64,000 nucleotides of DNA from Ilumatobacteraceae bacterium (GCA_022425725.1 JAKMEY010000065.1:62001-126000); one strand, 5' to 3'; positions 34,937 through 44,860 are shown, numbered from the stretch's first letter. Numbers and translations are program-made. Notes: generated by a model not told the origin, from the letters alone.

Positions 34937-35914
34937 TCACCGGTTCCATGGCGCAGTTGGTGACACGGCTCCGTCTCCACCGGTCAGCACTTCTACGCCA
35001 TCGTCAGTAACCAGCAATGTGTGCTCAAACTGAGCGGTTCGCTGCCAGTCGGCGGTCACTGCAGTCCATCCGTCGTCCCACATTCGGTGACGCCAGTCAC
35101 CAATGGTGATCATCGGCTCGACGGTGAACGTCATACCCGGCAACATTTCAAGAGTTGACCGAGAGTCGTAGTAGTGAAGGATCTGGATATCGGTATGAAA
35201 TTGCTCGCCAATGCCGTGACCGATAAATGCTTTCACCACTCCGTAGCGATGTTCTTTTGCGTGGTTCTCAATGGCTCGACCGATATCGCTGACCGGACGG
35301 CCTGGTTTGATGGCTTCGATGCCGAGCCAGGTGCATTCTTCGGTCACCCGGATGAGATCGCGGCTCGCCTCGTCAACCTCTCCAACACAGAAGGTTGCAT
35401 TGGTGTCGCCGTGCACGCCGCCGACAAACCCGGTGACATCAAGGTTCATGATGTCACCATCACGCATGACCCTTGAATCAGGAATGCCGTGACAAATCAC
35501 TTCGTTGGCCGATGAACACAAGCTCTTCGGGTAGCCGTGGTAGTTGAGCGTGCTCGGGTAGGCACCACGATCGATGAATAAATCGTGCACGTAGGCATCG
35601 ACCTCATCGGTTGTCTTGCCGGGCTCAAGAAATTCGCCGGCAAGGCGTAGAACCTCGGCCGCGACCTTTCCTGAATGCCGCATGCGTTCGATAATGTCCG
35701 GGCTTTTCACAAGGGGCTCATCCCAGTGCTCAACCACACCAGTATCGGCGTAGGACGGTCGAGGGATCGTGTCTGGAACCGTTCTCATCGGCGAGATTTC
35801 GCCTGGATGAACTCGACCTTCAGTGTTGCGATGGCATCGCTTGTACTTCCGTCCACTTCCACACCAACACGGATCGTTTGCCTGAAGGGAGCCCACTTGA
35901 GGTTGCGTATTCAT
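34937..35914 (-). CDS. map: Methionine aminopeptidase type I with SEC-C zinc finger
   Basis: 325 aa. The N-terminal SEC-C motif DPCWCGSGRKYKRCH (about residues 14-28) should bind zinc and, in related proteins, the ribosome. The catalytic pita-bread domain has NEVICHGIPD, DIMNLDVTG, GGVHGDTNATF, GHGIGEQFH, FTVEPM and QFEHTLLV, covering the two Asp, His and two Glu metal ligands. It removes N-terminal Met from nascent proteins. It lies downstream of pdxH and upstream of the PCuAC gene. Confidence 0.96.
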   Translation of the reverse strand: MNTQPQVGSLQANDPCWCGSGRKYKRCHRNTEGRVHPGEISPMRTVPDTIPRPSYADTGVVEHWDEPLVKSPDIIERMRHSGKVAAEVLRLAGEFLEPGKTTDEVDAYVHDLFIDRGAYPSTLNYHGYPKSLCSSANEVICHGIPDSRVMRDGDIMNLDVTGFVGGVHGDTNATFCVGEVDEASRDLIRVTEECTWLGIEAIKPGRPVSDIGRAIENHAKEHRYGVVKAFIGHGIGEQFHTDIQILHYYDSRSTLEMLPGMTFTVEPMITIGDWRHRMWDDGWTAVTADWQRTAQFEHTLLVTDDGVEVLTGGDGAVSPTAPWNR

Positions 35915-35950
35915 GACATGACAAGTCTACGAGTAGGTCGTAGCCGTGGC

Positions 35951-36601
35951 TTACGGAGCGAGTCTCTGGCGAAGCCAACCGTCACCCGAGCGCACATACT
36001 GCACACGATCATGGAGACGACTCGGTCGACCCTGCCAGAATTCCCATCTCACAGGAATGATGCGCCAGCCACCCCAAAACGGTGGTCGTATGACTTCACT
36101 CGATGCGAACCGAACCTCGACGTCAGCAACGAGATTCTCAAGAACCTCTCGGCTTTCGATCACCTCTGACTGCGGCGAGGCCCACGCACCGATCTGGGAG
36201 CCTCGAGGGCGACTCGCGAAGTATGCGTCGCTGTCTTCATCGGAAATTCGTTCAACGGTGCCAGTGACTCGAACCTGCCGGTGCAACGCTAACCAACCAA
36301 AGACCCCGGTTGCGTTGCTCGAGGAATTGAGTTGCTCGCTTTTCGCCGAATTGAAGTTGGTGAAGAACGTGATACCACCGTCAGACACCTCGCGCGCAAG
36401 GACAATACGTCCGTCGGGCACGCCGAATGCGTCAACCGTGGCAACCGTCATTGCATTCGGTTCCACAAGGCTCGCCTCGGCAGCTTCTTCATGCCACCGG
36501 TGCCACTGAGCGACTGGGGACGGATCAACATCTGAGACATCAAGCCCAGCGGTCTCGTACTGCACGCGCCTATTTCGAACCAGATCGTTGTCGTCTGCCA
36601 T
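35951..36601 (-). CDS. pdxH: Pyridoxamine 5'-phosphate oxidase
   Basis: 216 aa from ATG 36601, one nucleotide after the serS TGA; a longer reading would run into serS. FMN and substrate motifs: GRIVLAREVSDGGITFFTN, SRPRGSQIGAWASPQS, and the C-terminal EFWQGRPSRLHDRVQY. It oxidises pyridoxine or pyridoxamine phosphate to PLP. Size is normal for the family. Confidence 0.95.
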   Translation of the reverse strand: MADDNDLVRNRRVQYETAGLDVSDVDPSPVAQWHRWHEEAAEASLVEPNAMTVATVDAFGVPDGRIVLAREVSDGGITFFTNFNSAKSEQLNSSSNATGVFGWLALHRQVRVTGTVERISDEDSDAYFASRPRGSQIGAWASPQSEVIESREVLENLVADVEVRFASSEVIRPPFWGGWRIIPVRWEFWQGRPSRLHDRVQYVRSGDGWLRQRLAP

Positions 36602-36602
36602 A

Positions 36603-37916
36603 TCAGCCACCGAGCACGGTGAGACCGCGCATATATGGCCACAACACCTCAGGAATTGCCACGGTGCCATCAGCCTGACGATGGGTTTCAAGAATCGCCG
36701 CCCACACCCGCGGCACCGCAAGAGCCGAACCATTCAACGTATGCACGAGAACGGTGCCTTTCACCGGCTTTCCGTCGGCATCGACCTGGCGATACCGGAT
36801 ATCTGCCCGACGGGCTTGGTAATCAGAGAACCATGACACCGATGAAACCTCGAGCCACTGCTCGCAACCAGGTGCGTACACCTCGATATCGAATGATCGA
36901 TGGTGGCTTTGACCGAGATCCCCAGTGCAAATTTCGATCACTCGATGATGCAAATCGAGCGAAGAGATCATGCGCTCGACTCGCGCCACCATGTCAGACA
37001 GAAGACCGGGGGCTTGCTCTGGGGTTGCGAGCGCAAGAATTTCAACCTTGTCGAACTCATGGGCTCGAAGCATGCCTCGAGTATCTCGGCCTGCAGAGCC
37101 CGCCTCTCGACGGAAGCACGGGCTGTACGCCATGAAGCGCGCCGGTAGATCGCCAGCATCAAGAATCTCACCTCCGTACAGCGACGTAAGTGGTACCTCG
37201 GCAGTTGGAATACACCACAGGTCGTCTCGCTCGATTGCGTAGGCGTCATCGGCAAACTTTGGCAGCTGCCCAGTCGAGGTCAGAGTTGCCGTCGACACCA
37301 GCGAAGGGGGGCGGATCTCTTCAAACTCATCGGCATTGCTGTCGAGCGCGTACTGGCAGAGCGCTCGGGCCATCGTTGCGCCGGCTCCACGCTGCATGGT
37401 GAACATAGAGGCCGCAATTTTTGTGGCACGCTCGTTGTCGAGAATTCCGAGGGCTTCGCCGACCTCCCAATGTGGAACTCGTTGGTGCGCAGCGAAACCG
37501 TCGATGCCGCCGTCGGGAAGAAATGGTCCATTGACAACCGGATTGTCATCGTCACTTGCACCAGCGGGCACATCGGGATGCGGGGCGTTCGGTATGTGCA
37601 GCAATAGATCGTGCATCTTTGCTGAGACTGTTTCGTGCTCACCCTCGATTCGGCCTACCTCGTCTCCGAGAGCTCGACTTTCTGCTTGTACCGCCTCGGC
37701 TTGCTCGACGTTCCCATCACGGCGAAGTTGTCCCACTTCTCGAGAGAGTTCATTGATCTTTCCTCGAGCCTCGTCTCGACGTGCCGTGATTTCTCTCAAC
37801 TGCTGGTCGAGTTCAAGAAGTTCTTTGACCTGACCATCGCAGGTCACGTCACCCCGGCGCGCAAGTGCTGAGCACGTTTCATCAGCGTGTTCTCGGAGCT
37901 GCCGAACGTCGATCAC
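36603..37916 (-). CDS. serS: Seryl-tRNA synthetase
   Basis: 437 aa, GTG start. The N-terminal coiled-coil arm (residues 1 to about 100) binds the tRNA long arm. The class II core follows: motif 2 around CFRREAGSAGRDTRGMLRAH and motif 3 with LNGSALAVPRVWAAILE. It charges tRNA-Ser and tRNA-Sec. It follows ctaG by 17 bp on the same strand, so may be cotranscribed with the oxidase genes. Confidence 0.98.
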   Translation of the reverse strand: MIDVRQLREHADETCSALARRGDVTCDGQVKELLELDQQLREITARRDEARGKINELSREVGQLRRDGNVEQAEAVQAESRALGDEVGRIEGEHETVSAKMHDLLLHIPNAPHPDVPAGASDDDNPVVNGPFLPDGGIDGFAAHQRVPHWEVGEALGILDNERATKIAASMFTMQRGAGATMARALCQYALDSNADEFEEIRPPSLVSTATLTSTGQLPKFADDAYAIERDDLWCIPTAEVPLTSLYGGEILDAGDLPARFMAYSPCFRREAGSAGRDTRGMLRAHEFDKVEILALATPEQAPGLLSDMVARVERMISSLDLHHRVIEICTGDLGQSHHRSFDIEVYAPGCEQWLEVSSVSWFSDYQARRADIRYRQVDADGKPVKGTVLVHTLNGSALAVPRVWAAILETHRQADGTVAIPEVLWPYMRGLTVLGG

Positions 37917-37933
37917 GGTGCCGAGGCTACCGC

Positions 37934-38866
37934 CTAGTCTTCTTCACGGGCAGGAGCTGTGCGCGCAAACGCCGCTTCGACATCGGCGGTCGTCAGCGGT
38001 GCCTCGTCAACGTCTTCCGGTGTGTTAGTCGAGTTTCTCCGGTAGTCGTGACTATTGCGGAATTGCTTTGCATATTGGATGAAGTAGCCAATGATGAGCG
38101 CCCACAAGAACATGCCCGCCATCGTTTTCATGATCGCCCCAGCGAGTTGCTGGTCTTCTGCGAGCGAGAGACCCCAGAGTCGAACCGGGCGGGCGTATGC
38201 CTCGTACACCGCAGATTCTGCAAAGGTGAGGAACGCTGCTGGAATCGTCGGAATGATCGATTGTGCGAAGAGATAAATGCCTTTCCCCAATGGACCGAGC
38301 TGGAATTCACGTATCGGACCAACCACGGGCATCCACATCAACAGCGCTGACGCAACGACCAGCACGTGAAGCAGGTAGTGCAGAGCCCCATTCCAGTACC
38401 CGTCGCCAACCGACGCATTCACCAGCGATGGCATATGGGTGAGCAGTGTTGCACCATTGAAGAGCAATGCTGCGATGACAGGGCGAGTGAGGAAGCGCGT
38501 CGCTCGATACGTCGAACCCGTTCCGATGAGCACGCGCATCAACCAGGTGGGGGTTGCCAGCAGAGCAAGTGGTGGGAGCCAGAACGACAGCGCCATGTGC
38601 TGCACCATGTGAACCGAATAGAGGTAATCCTCGCTGATGTCATGGATCGGCCAGTCACTTGAAACCCACAGCACGGTAATGGCTGCCACAAACGACACGA
38701 CGTGAGAACGGCTCAGAACCGATTCGCCAGGCGCCACGGCTTTCGGCCCGATGACACGCACTGTGTAGATGTAGGCGATCGTCAGGAAGCTCGTGAGGAG
38801 CCACACCTCGGGGTGCGGGACAAACTTCCACGGATCAGTTGCGATGTCGACCTGCGCCAACATCAT
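37934..38866 (-). CDS. ctaG: Cytochrome c oxidase assembly protein CtaG (caa3 type)
   Basis: 310 aa from ATG 38866 (GAGGT 9 nt upstream; a GTG at 38875 would leave no spacing). About seven membrane segments; His-rich loops such as VHMVQHMALSFWLPPL, LLTHMPSLVN and YLLHVLVVASALLMW are typical of the caa3_CtaG family, needed for CuB insertion in subunit I in Bacillus. It directly follows the COX IV-like gene. Confidence 0.92.
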   Translation of the reverse strand: MMLAQVDIATDPWKFVPHPEVWLLTSFLTIAYIYTVRVIGPKAVAPGESVLSRSHVVSFVAAITVLWVSSDWPIHDISEDYLYSVHMVQHMALSFWLPPLALLATPTWLMRVLIGTGSTYRATRFLTRPVIAALLFNGATLLTHMPSLVNASVGDGYWNGALHYLLHVLVVASALLMWMPVVGPIREFQLGPLGKGIYLFAQSIIPTIPAAFLTFAESAVYEAYARPVRLWGLSLAEDQQLAGAIMKTMAGMFLWALIIGYFIQYAKQFRNSHDYRRNSTNTPEDVDEAPLTTADVEAAFARTAPAREED

Positions 38867-38878
38867 GTCGACCACACC

Positions 38879-39208
38879 TCAGCTCTGGAAGAAATGCAGG
38901 GTCGCCAAGAACACTGCATAACAACCGACAGCAAGAACAAGCCCGATGTAGAACATCAAACTAAACAGCTTTGAGTCGAATTTAAGGTGCATGAAGTAGA
39001 GCAGCACCATGAAAAATTTGACCGCCATCAAGATGAGCAGGCCCGGCAGGAATGCTGCACCCAACTGATCTTGGGTGTAGCTGAAGACGACCTCGACAGC
39101 GGTGATGACAGCAAGAAAAATAGCGATCTTGATGTAACCCAGATCGGTCAAGCCATGGTCGGCGTGTTCATCGCCGTGGGTGTCGTGCTGTTCTGTGACG
39201 GTGCTCAT
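38879..39208 (-). CDS. Cytochrome c oxidase subunit IV (prokaryotic type)
   Basis: 109 aa with a His/Asp-rich head and three membrane segments (about 26-45, 52-72, 81-104). VKFFMVLLYFMHLKFDSK is the hallmark of the bacterial COX IV/CtaF family. A small structural subunit of the oxidase. It lies between ctaE and ctaG on the same strand. Confidence 0.9.
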   Translation of the reverse strand: MSTVTEQHDTHGDEHADHGLTDLGYIKIAIFLAVITAVEVVFSYTQDQLGAAFLPGLLILMAVKFFMVLLYFMHLKFDSKLFSLMFYIGLVLAVGCYAVFLATLHFFQS

Positions 39209-39224
39209 GTCAACTCGATTCTTA

Positions 39225-39839
39225 TCAGGCCGGGATCAGGTAGACAAGGGTGAAGATGAGGATCCACACCACGTCAACAAAGTGCCAGTAGAGACCAAAG
39301 AGTTCGACGGTTTCTTTCTTGTCACCGACGACTTTGTTCTTTGAAATCATTCCGACCAACGACATCAACATGATGATCCCGACGCTCACGTGAACACCGT
39401 GGAAACCGGTGAGGGTGTAGAAACTCGATGAGAAGAGACTGGTCGTGAACCCGAGGCCCTCGCGGTAGAAGGTGGTGAACTCGTACACCTGACCGGCAAC
39501 GAATAGTGCACCGAGCAGAGCCGTCACCGACAGCCATACCTTCGTGTTGCGGTCATCGTCGCGTACCGCCGATGACACTGCGAGCACCATCGTGAGAGAT
39601 GACATCAGCAGCACAAAGCTCGATGCTGATGTAAACGGAATATCCCACACCTGGTCAGGACCAAGGTTTTCTGAGTGACGACCACGGTAGAGCATGTAGG
39701 TCGAGATGAGACCTCCGAACAGCAAACACTCTGAACCAAGGAACATCCACATTGCCAGCTTGTTGTTCGACAAGCCGGTCGATGAATAATGACCTCCGTG
39801 ATCGACGTGTTCGTCGGCGTGAACTGCGGTATCAGCCAT
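39225..39839 (-). CDS. ctaE: Cytochrome c oxidase subunit III
   Basis: 204 aa from ATG 39839, overlapping the ctaD stop by 8 bp. A His-rich head (HADEHVDHGGH) is followed by five membrane segments; FLGSECLLFGGLI, FYTLTGFHGVHV and GLYWHFVDVVWI are the conserved subunit III motifs. It supports proton uptake and stability of subunit I. The contrast with the degenerate subunit III-like gene at 44282-44860 is informative. Confidence 0.96.
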   Translation of the reverse strand: MADTAVHADEHVDHGGHYSSTGLSNNKLAMWMFLGSECLLFGGLISTYMLYRGRHSENLGPDQVWDIPFTSASSFVLLMSSLTMVLAVSSAVRDDDRNTKVWLSVTALLGALFVAGQVYEFTTFYREGLGFTTSLFSSSFYTLTGFHGVHVSVGIIMLMSLVGMISKNKVVGDKKETVELFGLYWHFVDVVWILIFTLVYLIPA

Positions 39840-41838
39840 GAGCGGCAACCTCCATCGCTGTGCCGGTTGGCGGATCGTAATCATCTTCTGGCGCCGTGTG
39901 AGGCTCAAGACCCCACCCGTAGAACGAGACCAGACCAAGCACTGCTCCTCCGATGACAAGGAATACGTTGTAGATCACACCGTACGCCATGATCGGAAGA
40001 CTGAACGCCAAGAGAATTGGCCAGTACGACGGTGATGGCAAATGAATGTGTCCATCAGCGTTGTTCTCCTCTTCTGCAACGACCTCTTCAGCTGTCGCAA
40101 TCTGATGAAACTCGTGATGGCCATCTGAACCGCGGTCTTCATACTTCCGGTGGAAGAACTCATCGAGGTGACCTACCTCTGGCAGGCGATCGAAGTTGTG
40201 TTCTTTCGGTGGGTTCGTCGTGATCCATTCGAGGCTGCGGGCATCCCATGGATCGAGTGGGGCTTTTTCGGTGCCTTTGCGATGTGAGACATAAATGTTC
40301 ACGAAGAACAGCAAGATTCCGAGGGCCAAGACAAATGATCCGATAGACGCAATGAGGTTCCAGAAACCGATGTTGAAGAATCCGTCACCGGCACGGTTCT
40401 CCGTCCATACATACATGCGCCGTGGCTGACCTTGAAGACCAACGATATGCATCGGTCCGAAGGTGAGGTTCATGCCAATGATGGTGAGCCAGAAATTGAC
40501 TCGTCCCAGACGCTCGTTAAGCATCTTTCCGAACATCTTCGGCCACCAGTAGTACATGCCTGCAAACAAGCCGAGCACGGCACCACCAAAGATGACGTAG
40601 TGGAAGTGAGCAACGATGTAATACGTGTCAGTCTGCTGGGTGTCGGACGGTGCAACCGAGTGCGTGACACCGGAGAGACCACCGATGGTGAACTGCACGA
40701 TGACGCCAACGGAGTACAGCATCGGCACGGTGAACCGCAATTTTCCACCCCACATGGTGAGCGTCCAGTTGACGATCTTCACACCGGTCGGAATCGCAAT
40801 TGCCATGGTTGCGACCGAGAAGGCGGCAACCGAGATCGGGCCGAGACCGGAAGCGAACATGTGGTGCGCCCAGACGCCCCAACCGACAAAGCCGATAGCT
40901 GCGCCCGAGAACACGACGAGCGGGTAACCAAATAGTGGTTTCTTTGAGAAGACCGGAAGGATTTCGGAGACAATGCCAAAACTTGGCAGAACAAGGATGT
41001 ACACCTCGGGGTGACCGAAGATCCAGAACAGGTGCTGCCAGAGCAGCGGGTCGGCTCCAGCCTCGACGCTGAAGAACGTCGCATCAAAACTGCGCTGGAA
41101 CATCAACATGAACAGTGCAACGGTGATCACCGGGATTGCGAAGAGCAATAGGAACTGCACAACCAGCACCATCCAGGTGAAGATCGGAAGCTTCATCAGG
41201 CTCATGCCAGGTGCCCGCATGTTGATGACAGTGACGATGAGGTTGATCGCTCCAGTGAGGGAGGCGATACCCGTGATCTGTAGGCCGAGTCCCCAGAAGT
41301 CAACGCCGTTTGACGGAGAGAACGCTACCGATGAGTTCGGTGCATACATGAACCAGCCGCCGTCGGCACCGCCGCCGAGGAACCACGAGGTGTTGAGAAA
41401 CAATCCGCCAAAGAGGAACGCCCAGAATCCGAATGCGTTGATGCGGGGGAACGCAACGTCGCGTGCACCGATCTGCAGTGGAACGAAATAGTTTGCAAAC
41501 GCTGCAGCCATTGGCATGACAAAGAGGAACACCATGGTGGTGGCGTGCATCGTGAACATCTGGTTGTACTTGTCTGCCGAGAGCACGGTGCCGTTCGGGC
41601 CTGCGAGCTGCAAGCGAAGGAGCAAGGCCTCAATGCCGCCGACAACAAAGAAGAACATGGCGACAACGCCGTACATGATGCCGAGCTTTTTGTGATCGAT
41701 GGTGAAGAGCCACGACTTCCAACCGGTCGTTTCAACCGGACGGCGGAACACACCGTAAGAAGATTCGGGGGTCGCTACCGAAGGGGTTGTCTCGTCAACG
41801 ACTTCGACTGCATCTGAAGGGCGTTCAATGATTGCCAT
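39832..41838 (-). CDS. ctaD: Cytochrome c oxidase subunit I
   Basis: 668 aa, about 12 core membrane segments plus a C-terminal extension with two more (about 575-640), as in SoxB/caa3 enzymes fused to a subunit IV-like tail. All ligands are intact: His98 (haem a), His276 with Glu278 and cross-link Tyr280 in FGHPEVYIL, His325/His326 (CuB), His411 (haem a3) and His413 (haem a). It reduces oxygen to water and pumps protons. Second gene of ctaC-ctaD-ctaE. Confidence 0.98.
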   Translation of the reverse strand: MAIIERPSDAVEVVDETTPSVATPESSYGVFRRPVETTGWKSWLFTIDHKKLGIMYGVVAMFFFVVGGIEALLLRLQLAGPNGTVLSADKYNQMFTMHATTMVFLFVMPMAAAFANYFVPLQIGARDVAFPRINAFGFWAFLFGGLFLNTSWFLGGGADGGWFMYAPNSSVAFSPSNGVDFWGLGLQITGIASLTGAINLIVTVINMRAPGMSLMKLPIFTWMVLVVQFLLLFAIPVITVALFMLMFQRSFDATFFSVEAGADPLLWQHLFWIFGHPEVYILVLPSFGIVSEILPVFSKKPLFGYPLVVFSGAAIGFVGWGVWAHHMFASGLGPISVAAFSVATMAIAIPTGVKIVNWTLTMWGGKLRFTVPMLYSVGVIVQFTIGGLSGVTHSVAPSDTQQTDTYYIVAHFHYVIFGGAVLGLFAGMYYWWPKMFGKMLNERLGRVNFWLTIIGMNLTFGPMHIVGLQGQPRRMYVWTENRAGDGFFNIGFWNLIASIGSFVLALGILLFFVNIYVSHRKGTEKAPLDPWDARSLEWITTNPPKEHNFDRLPEVGHLDEFFHRKYEDRGSDGHHEFHQIATAEEVVAEEENNADGHIHLPSPSYWPILLAFSLPIMAYGVIYNVFLVIGGAVLGLVSFYGWGLEPHTAPEDDYDPPTGTAMEVAAHG

Positions 41839-41845
41839 CAGTTAC

Positions 41846-43075
41846 TCATTTCCGCTCAAGGAGGTAGGCGATTAGTTGGTCAATTTGGTCTTCGCTCAGA
41901 CCGAGATACGGCATACCACGAACCTTGCCGTCACTCTGTTCCAGCATCGCTGGATCGGCATACATCGGCTTCTTCGCTGGAGCATTCCGCAACCATTCGC
42001 GAAGGTCGATCTCATTGAGGCAGTCTTGCGAGACACCTGCGAGGTATTTGTCGCCAAACTCTTCAGGGCTTGACTCCCACACATCGGTGCGGCACTCAGG
42101 GGTGAGAAGATCCCACGTTGCCCCAGCGAAGGTATTGCGACCCAAGAAGTTGGTGAGGTTTGGCGCAGCACCTGAGTAGACAAACTGATCTGGATATGAG
42201 ACCACAAGATTGCCATTACCTGGATCGACCAACCCATTGACCTGGTGGCATCGCGAGCACTGGGCAATAAAGGTTGTCTCACCTTCGGCCGCGAGGCCGC
42301 CTTCGGCCGGAGCCTGGTACGGCTCAAGCTCGTTATCAATCCATTGCTGGAAATGAGCAGACTCGAGGACGACAGTCTCCATGCGCATGTTCGCGTGCGA
42401 CAGCCCGCAGAACTCAGTGCACTGACCGGCGTAAATGCCTGGGGTGTCAGATTCGAGACGGAGGAAGTGCACACGGCCTGGGACCATGTCGCGCTTGCCA
42501 TTCAAACGCGGGATCCAATAACTATGGATGACGTCACGACTGGTGCCTCGCAACAACACCTTCGTGTCTGCGGGAATCACCAACTGACCAGAGGTGATAA
42601 TTGGGCTTGCCGCAACTTCTGACGGGGCGTAGCCACAGATCGTGCCGTCAGCCCCGACCTCGTAGTCGTACTCCCACCACCACTGCTGACCTGTCACGTT
42701 GATCACACATTCGGTGTCATCGGTGTCGTTCAATGCCATCACGACACCCACTGTTGGGATTGCAATCGCAGTCAGAATGACCGCAGGAATCGCGATGAAC
42801 AGGTATTCAAGCCATGCCTTGCCGTGGGCCTGATCGGGGATTGCTTGGCCACGATCTCGATACTTGACGACGCAAAACGCAATGAACGCCATCACGATGA
42901 CGCCGACAATGCCGGCGGTGAGGAAGATTGGCCACTGCAGGTCTTGGATCTTTTGAGCGTTTGGACCGGCCGGTTTCCAGGTGTCTTGAGGGGCATCGGA
43001 TGCGCATCCGGCGAGCACGGTGGTCGCCGCTACTCCTGCAACCGTCGTCGCTACTCTGAAGAGGCGAGAACTCAT
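41846..43075 (-). CDS. ctaC: Cytochrome c oxidase subunit II with fused cytochrome c domain
   Basis: 409 aa from ATG 43075, chosen because it gives a proper lipoprotein signal (VLAGC at about residue 24). Two membrane helices are followed by the CuA cupredoxin domain (HSYWIP; CTEFCGLSHANM). A C-terminal class I cytochrome c domain has CSRCH at about 272-276 and a probable axial Met in GKVRGMPYL. This is the caa3-type layout, where the fused haem accepts electrons. The cytochrome domain has a long insertion (about 280-370) with two extra Cys. Confidence 0.96.
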   Translation of the reverse strand: MSSRLFRVATTVAGVAATTVLAGCASDAPQDTWKPAGPNAQKIQDLQWPIFLTAGIVGVIVMAFIAFCVVKYRDRGQAIPDQAHGKAWLEYLFIAIPAVILTAIAIPTVGVVMALNDTDDTECVINVTGQQWWWEYDYEVGADGTICGYAPSEVAASPIITSGQLVIPADTKVLLRGTSRDVIHSYWIPRLNGKRDMVPGRVHFLRLESDTPGIYAGQCTEFCGLSHANMRMETVVLESAHFQQWIDNELEPYQAPAEGGLAAEGETTFIAQCSRCHQVNGLVDPGNGNLVVSYPDQFVYSGAAPNLTNFLGRNTFAGATWDLLTPECRTDVWESSPEEFGDKYLAGVSQDCLNEIDLREWLRNAPAKKPMYADPAMLEQSDGKVRGMPYLGLSEDQIDQLIAYLLERK

Positions 43076-43140
43076 GTTCTCAAGACTAGAAGTCGCGCGT
43101 TCAGAATTACAGATGGTGCGATAGTGAACCTTCTCGTGAC

Positions 43141-44268
43141 TCATGGCACAATCACCTCAATCCGGTCGTCAAGCCCAGCGACCACGAATGAGTAGCCACC
43201 TGACTCTTCAACTACGGGGTCAAAACTTGGCGCCGAGTAGTTCACGGTAAGTAGCTGTACGCCACCTTCTTCGACGAGCGCCGTGCAGATTCGTGCGGGT
43301 GAACCATCAACGTTGGCCATCTCTGCGATGAAGCGTCGCGGTTCAGATGTTTCGTTGCGGAACAAAATGTTGTTTGCATTTGAACGGGGCAACTGAATTA
43401 CTCCACTCTGCACCATGTTGAGGCCCGGTCGTGTGTACGACAGCCCGTTTTCGTCAAGCGTGACTTCGGCTGATGAATTTGCCTTGCCTGCAACGGTCTG
43501 ACTTGCGTGCTCGTCGGCTGAGATCTCTTTCTCGCCGCACTTATCAAGTTCGGCGTAATAGGCCGTGGTTTTGTGCTCTTTGATCTCGCGTTCGCCGTTG
43601 AATCCGGCGACAGCTCCACCGGCGAGCAGTACTGCGCTCACAACGGCAAAAAGTCCGAACATTCGGGGAGCCGACATTGAACGAGCACGGCTGATCATCG
43701 CTCCCGCAATGAGCACAATCGTCGCAACGACGGAGAACGCAATGATGGTGGACGCCTTCGTCGGAACGCCGAGCATCACCCGGCTGAACATGAAGACAAT
43801 AAGACCGAGCCCAATCGCCGCGGCAACCGGCATCTCTGCGGTGTACGCAAGGCGACCCCGTACCTCGCTGTTATGTGATTCATCAGACGAGGCACTTTCT
43901 GCCCAGCCCTGCAACAGCCACTCAGCAGATGCTGCCAGCACGACGACCAGACCGGTAATCGTGAGAACTTCGTGAATGACAACTCCGAGAGCGATCAGAG
44001 CGCCGCCAACTGCAACAACGAGCGGCCAGACCGATGATGCTGGGCGAGGTGCTGCGGCAGCAGATCCGGAGAACTGTGAGACATCGTCTGACGCAACGTT
44101 CGCATCGCGAATGAACGCGTTAATACCTGCAATGAATATGAGCCCGGTGGTGAGTGACACCAAGCCGACTGTTCCCATGATGCCGCCGACAAGAATGCCG
44201 TACAGCAACGTTCCAACAAGGGAAGCCCCGCTCGCCCCAAAGAGGAGTTTTGAACCGGTGGTGAACAT
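43141..44268 (-). CDS. Membrane protein of the degenerate oxidase module, unknown function
   Basis: 375 aa from ATG 44268. About six membrane segments occupy residues 1-220. The rest is extracytoplasmic, with an unusual CGEKEISADEHASQTV segment and a C-terminal beta-rich domain (ILFRNETSEPRRFIAEM, then GGYSFVVAGLDDRIEVIVP). That domain has a cupredoxin-like feel but no Cys-His copper set. It sits between the subunit III-like gene and ctaC in the same orientation. I do not know a characterised homologue. Confidence 0.78.
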   Translation of the reverse strand: MFTTGSKLLFGASGASLVGTLLYGILVGGIMGTVGLVSLTTGLIFIAGINAFIRDANVASDDVSQFSGSAAAAPRPASSVWPLVVAVGGALIALGVVIHEVLTITGLVVVLAASAEWLLQGWAESASSDESHNSEVRGRLAYTAEMPVAAAIGLGLIVFMFSRVMLGVPTKASTIIAFSVVATIVLIAGAMISRARSMSAPRMFGLFAVVSAVLLAGGAVAGFNGEREIKEHKTTAYYAELDKCGEKEISADEHASQTVAGKANSSAEVTLDENGLSYTRPGLNMVQSGVIQLPRSNANNILFRNETSEPRRFIAEMANVDGSPARICTALVEEGGVQLLTVNYSAPSFDPVVEESGGYSFVVAGLDDRIEVIVP

Positions 44269-44281
44269 CAGATCTCTGACC

Positions 44282-44860
44282 TCACTTCGTGACGTAGACG
44301 ACAAGCCACACCGCTGCGTAAGCCGCAGCGGCGAAGTACCAATACAAAGCATTCGCCGAGACAATCTCGGACTGCCAGTCGCGACCGCCAAGCGTGCGGA
44401 AGGCTGCGACCGCAGTAAATATGAGCCCGGCAATAACGATCGCCATCATCGTGCCGGTGAGGGCATAGAACAGGGCGCCGTAGATTCCTTCGGCAATCTC
44501 GACTTCCATTTGGCTGTAGACAAACGCTTGAGCGTTGACAAAGGCCAAACCGAGAATAATGACAACCGACAGAGCAAGTCCGGTGTGCCCACGGTCTTGC
44601 CGGCGGGCTGCGAAGACAGCCCATTGGGCGAAGAAGCAAAGCCCGAAGAGCGTGATCAACATGACGTTTGTCGCCACCTCGGGGATGATGTATTTCATCG
44701 GGAACCGCTCACCAGCGTCGACAACGTGCTGACGCTCAAGAAGCCAGACAGCGAGCATTCCACCGATGAGAGTGGTGCCGGCGAGCCCTGCGAGAGCAGA
44801 CCCCACGAGGAGTTGGCGGCGAGGTGCTGGTGCCGGACCGGATGGTAGAGCGAGCGTCAC
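44282..44860 (-). CDS. Degenerate cytochrome c oxidase subunit III-like protein
   Basis: 192 aa, about five membrane segments. FYALTGTMMAIVIAGL aligns with FYTLTGFHGVHVSVGI of the intact ctaE here, but the conserved HGxH is lost; NALYWYFAAAAYAAVWLVVY aligns with GLYWHFVDVVWILIFTLVY, losing His and Asp. EVATNVMLITLFGLCFFAQW matches the helix III region. It overlaps the subunit I-like gene by 4 bp. A structural partner of that protein is the natural reading. Confidence 0.82.
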   Translation of the reverse strand: MTLALPSGPAPAPRRQLLVGSALAGLAGTTLIGGMLAVWLLERQHVVDAGERFPMKYIIPEVATNVMLITLFGLCFFAQWAVFAARRQDRGHTGLALSVVIILGLAFVNAQAFVYSQMEVEIAEGIYGALFYALTGTMMAIVIAGLIFTAVAAFRTLGGRDWQSEIVSANALYWYFAAAAYAAVWLVVYVTK

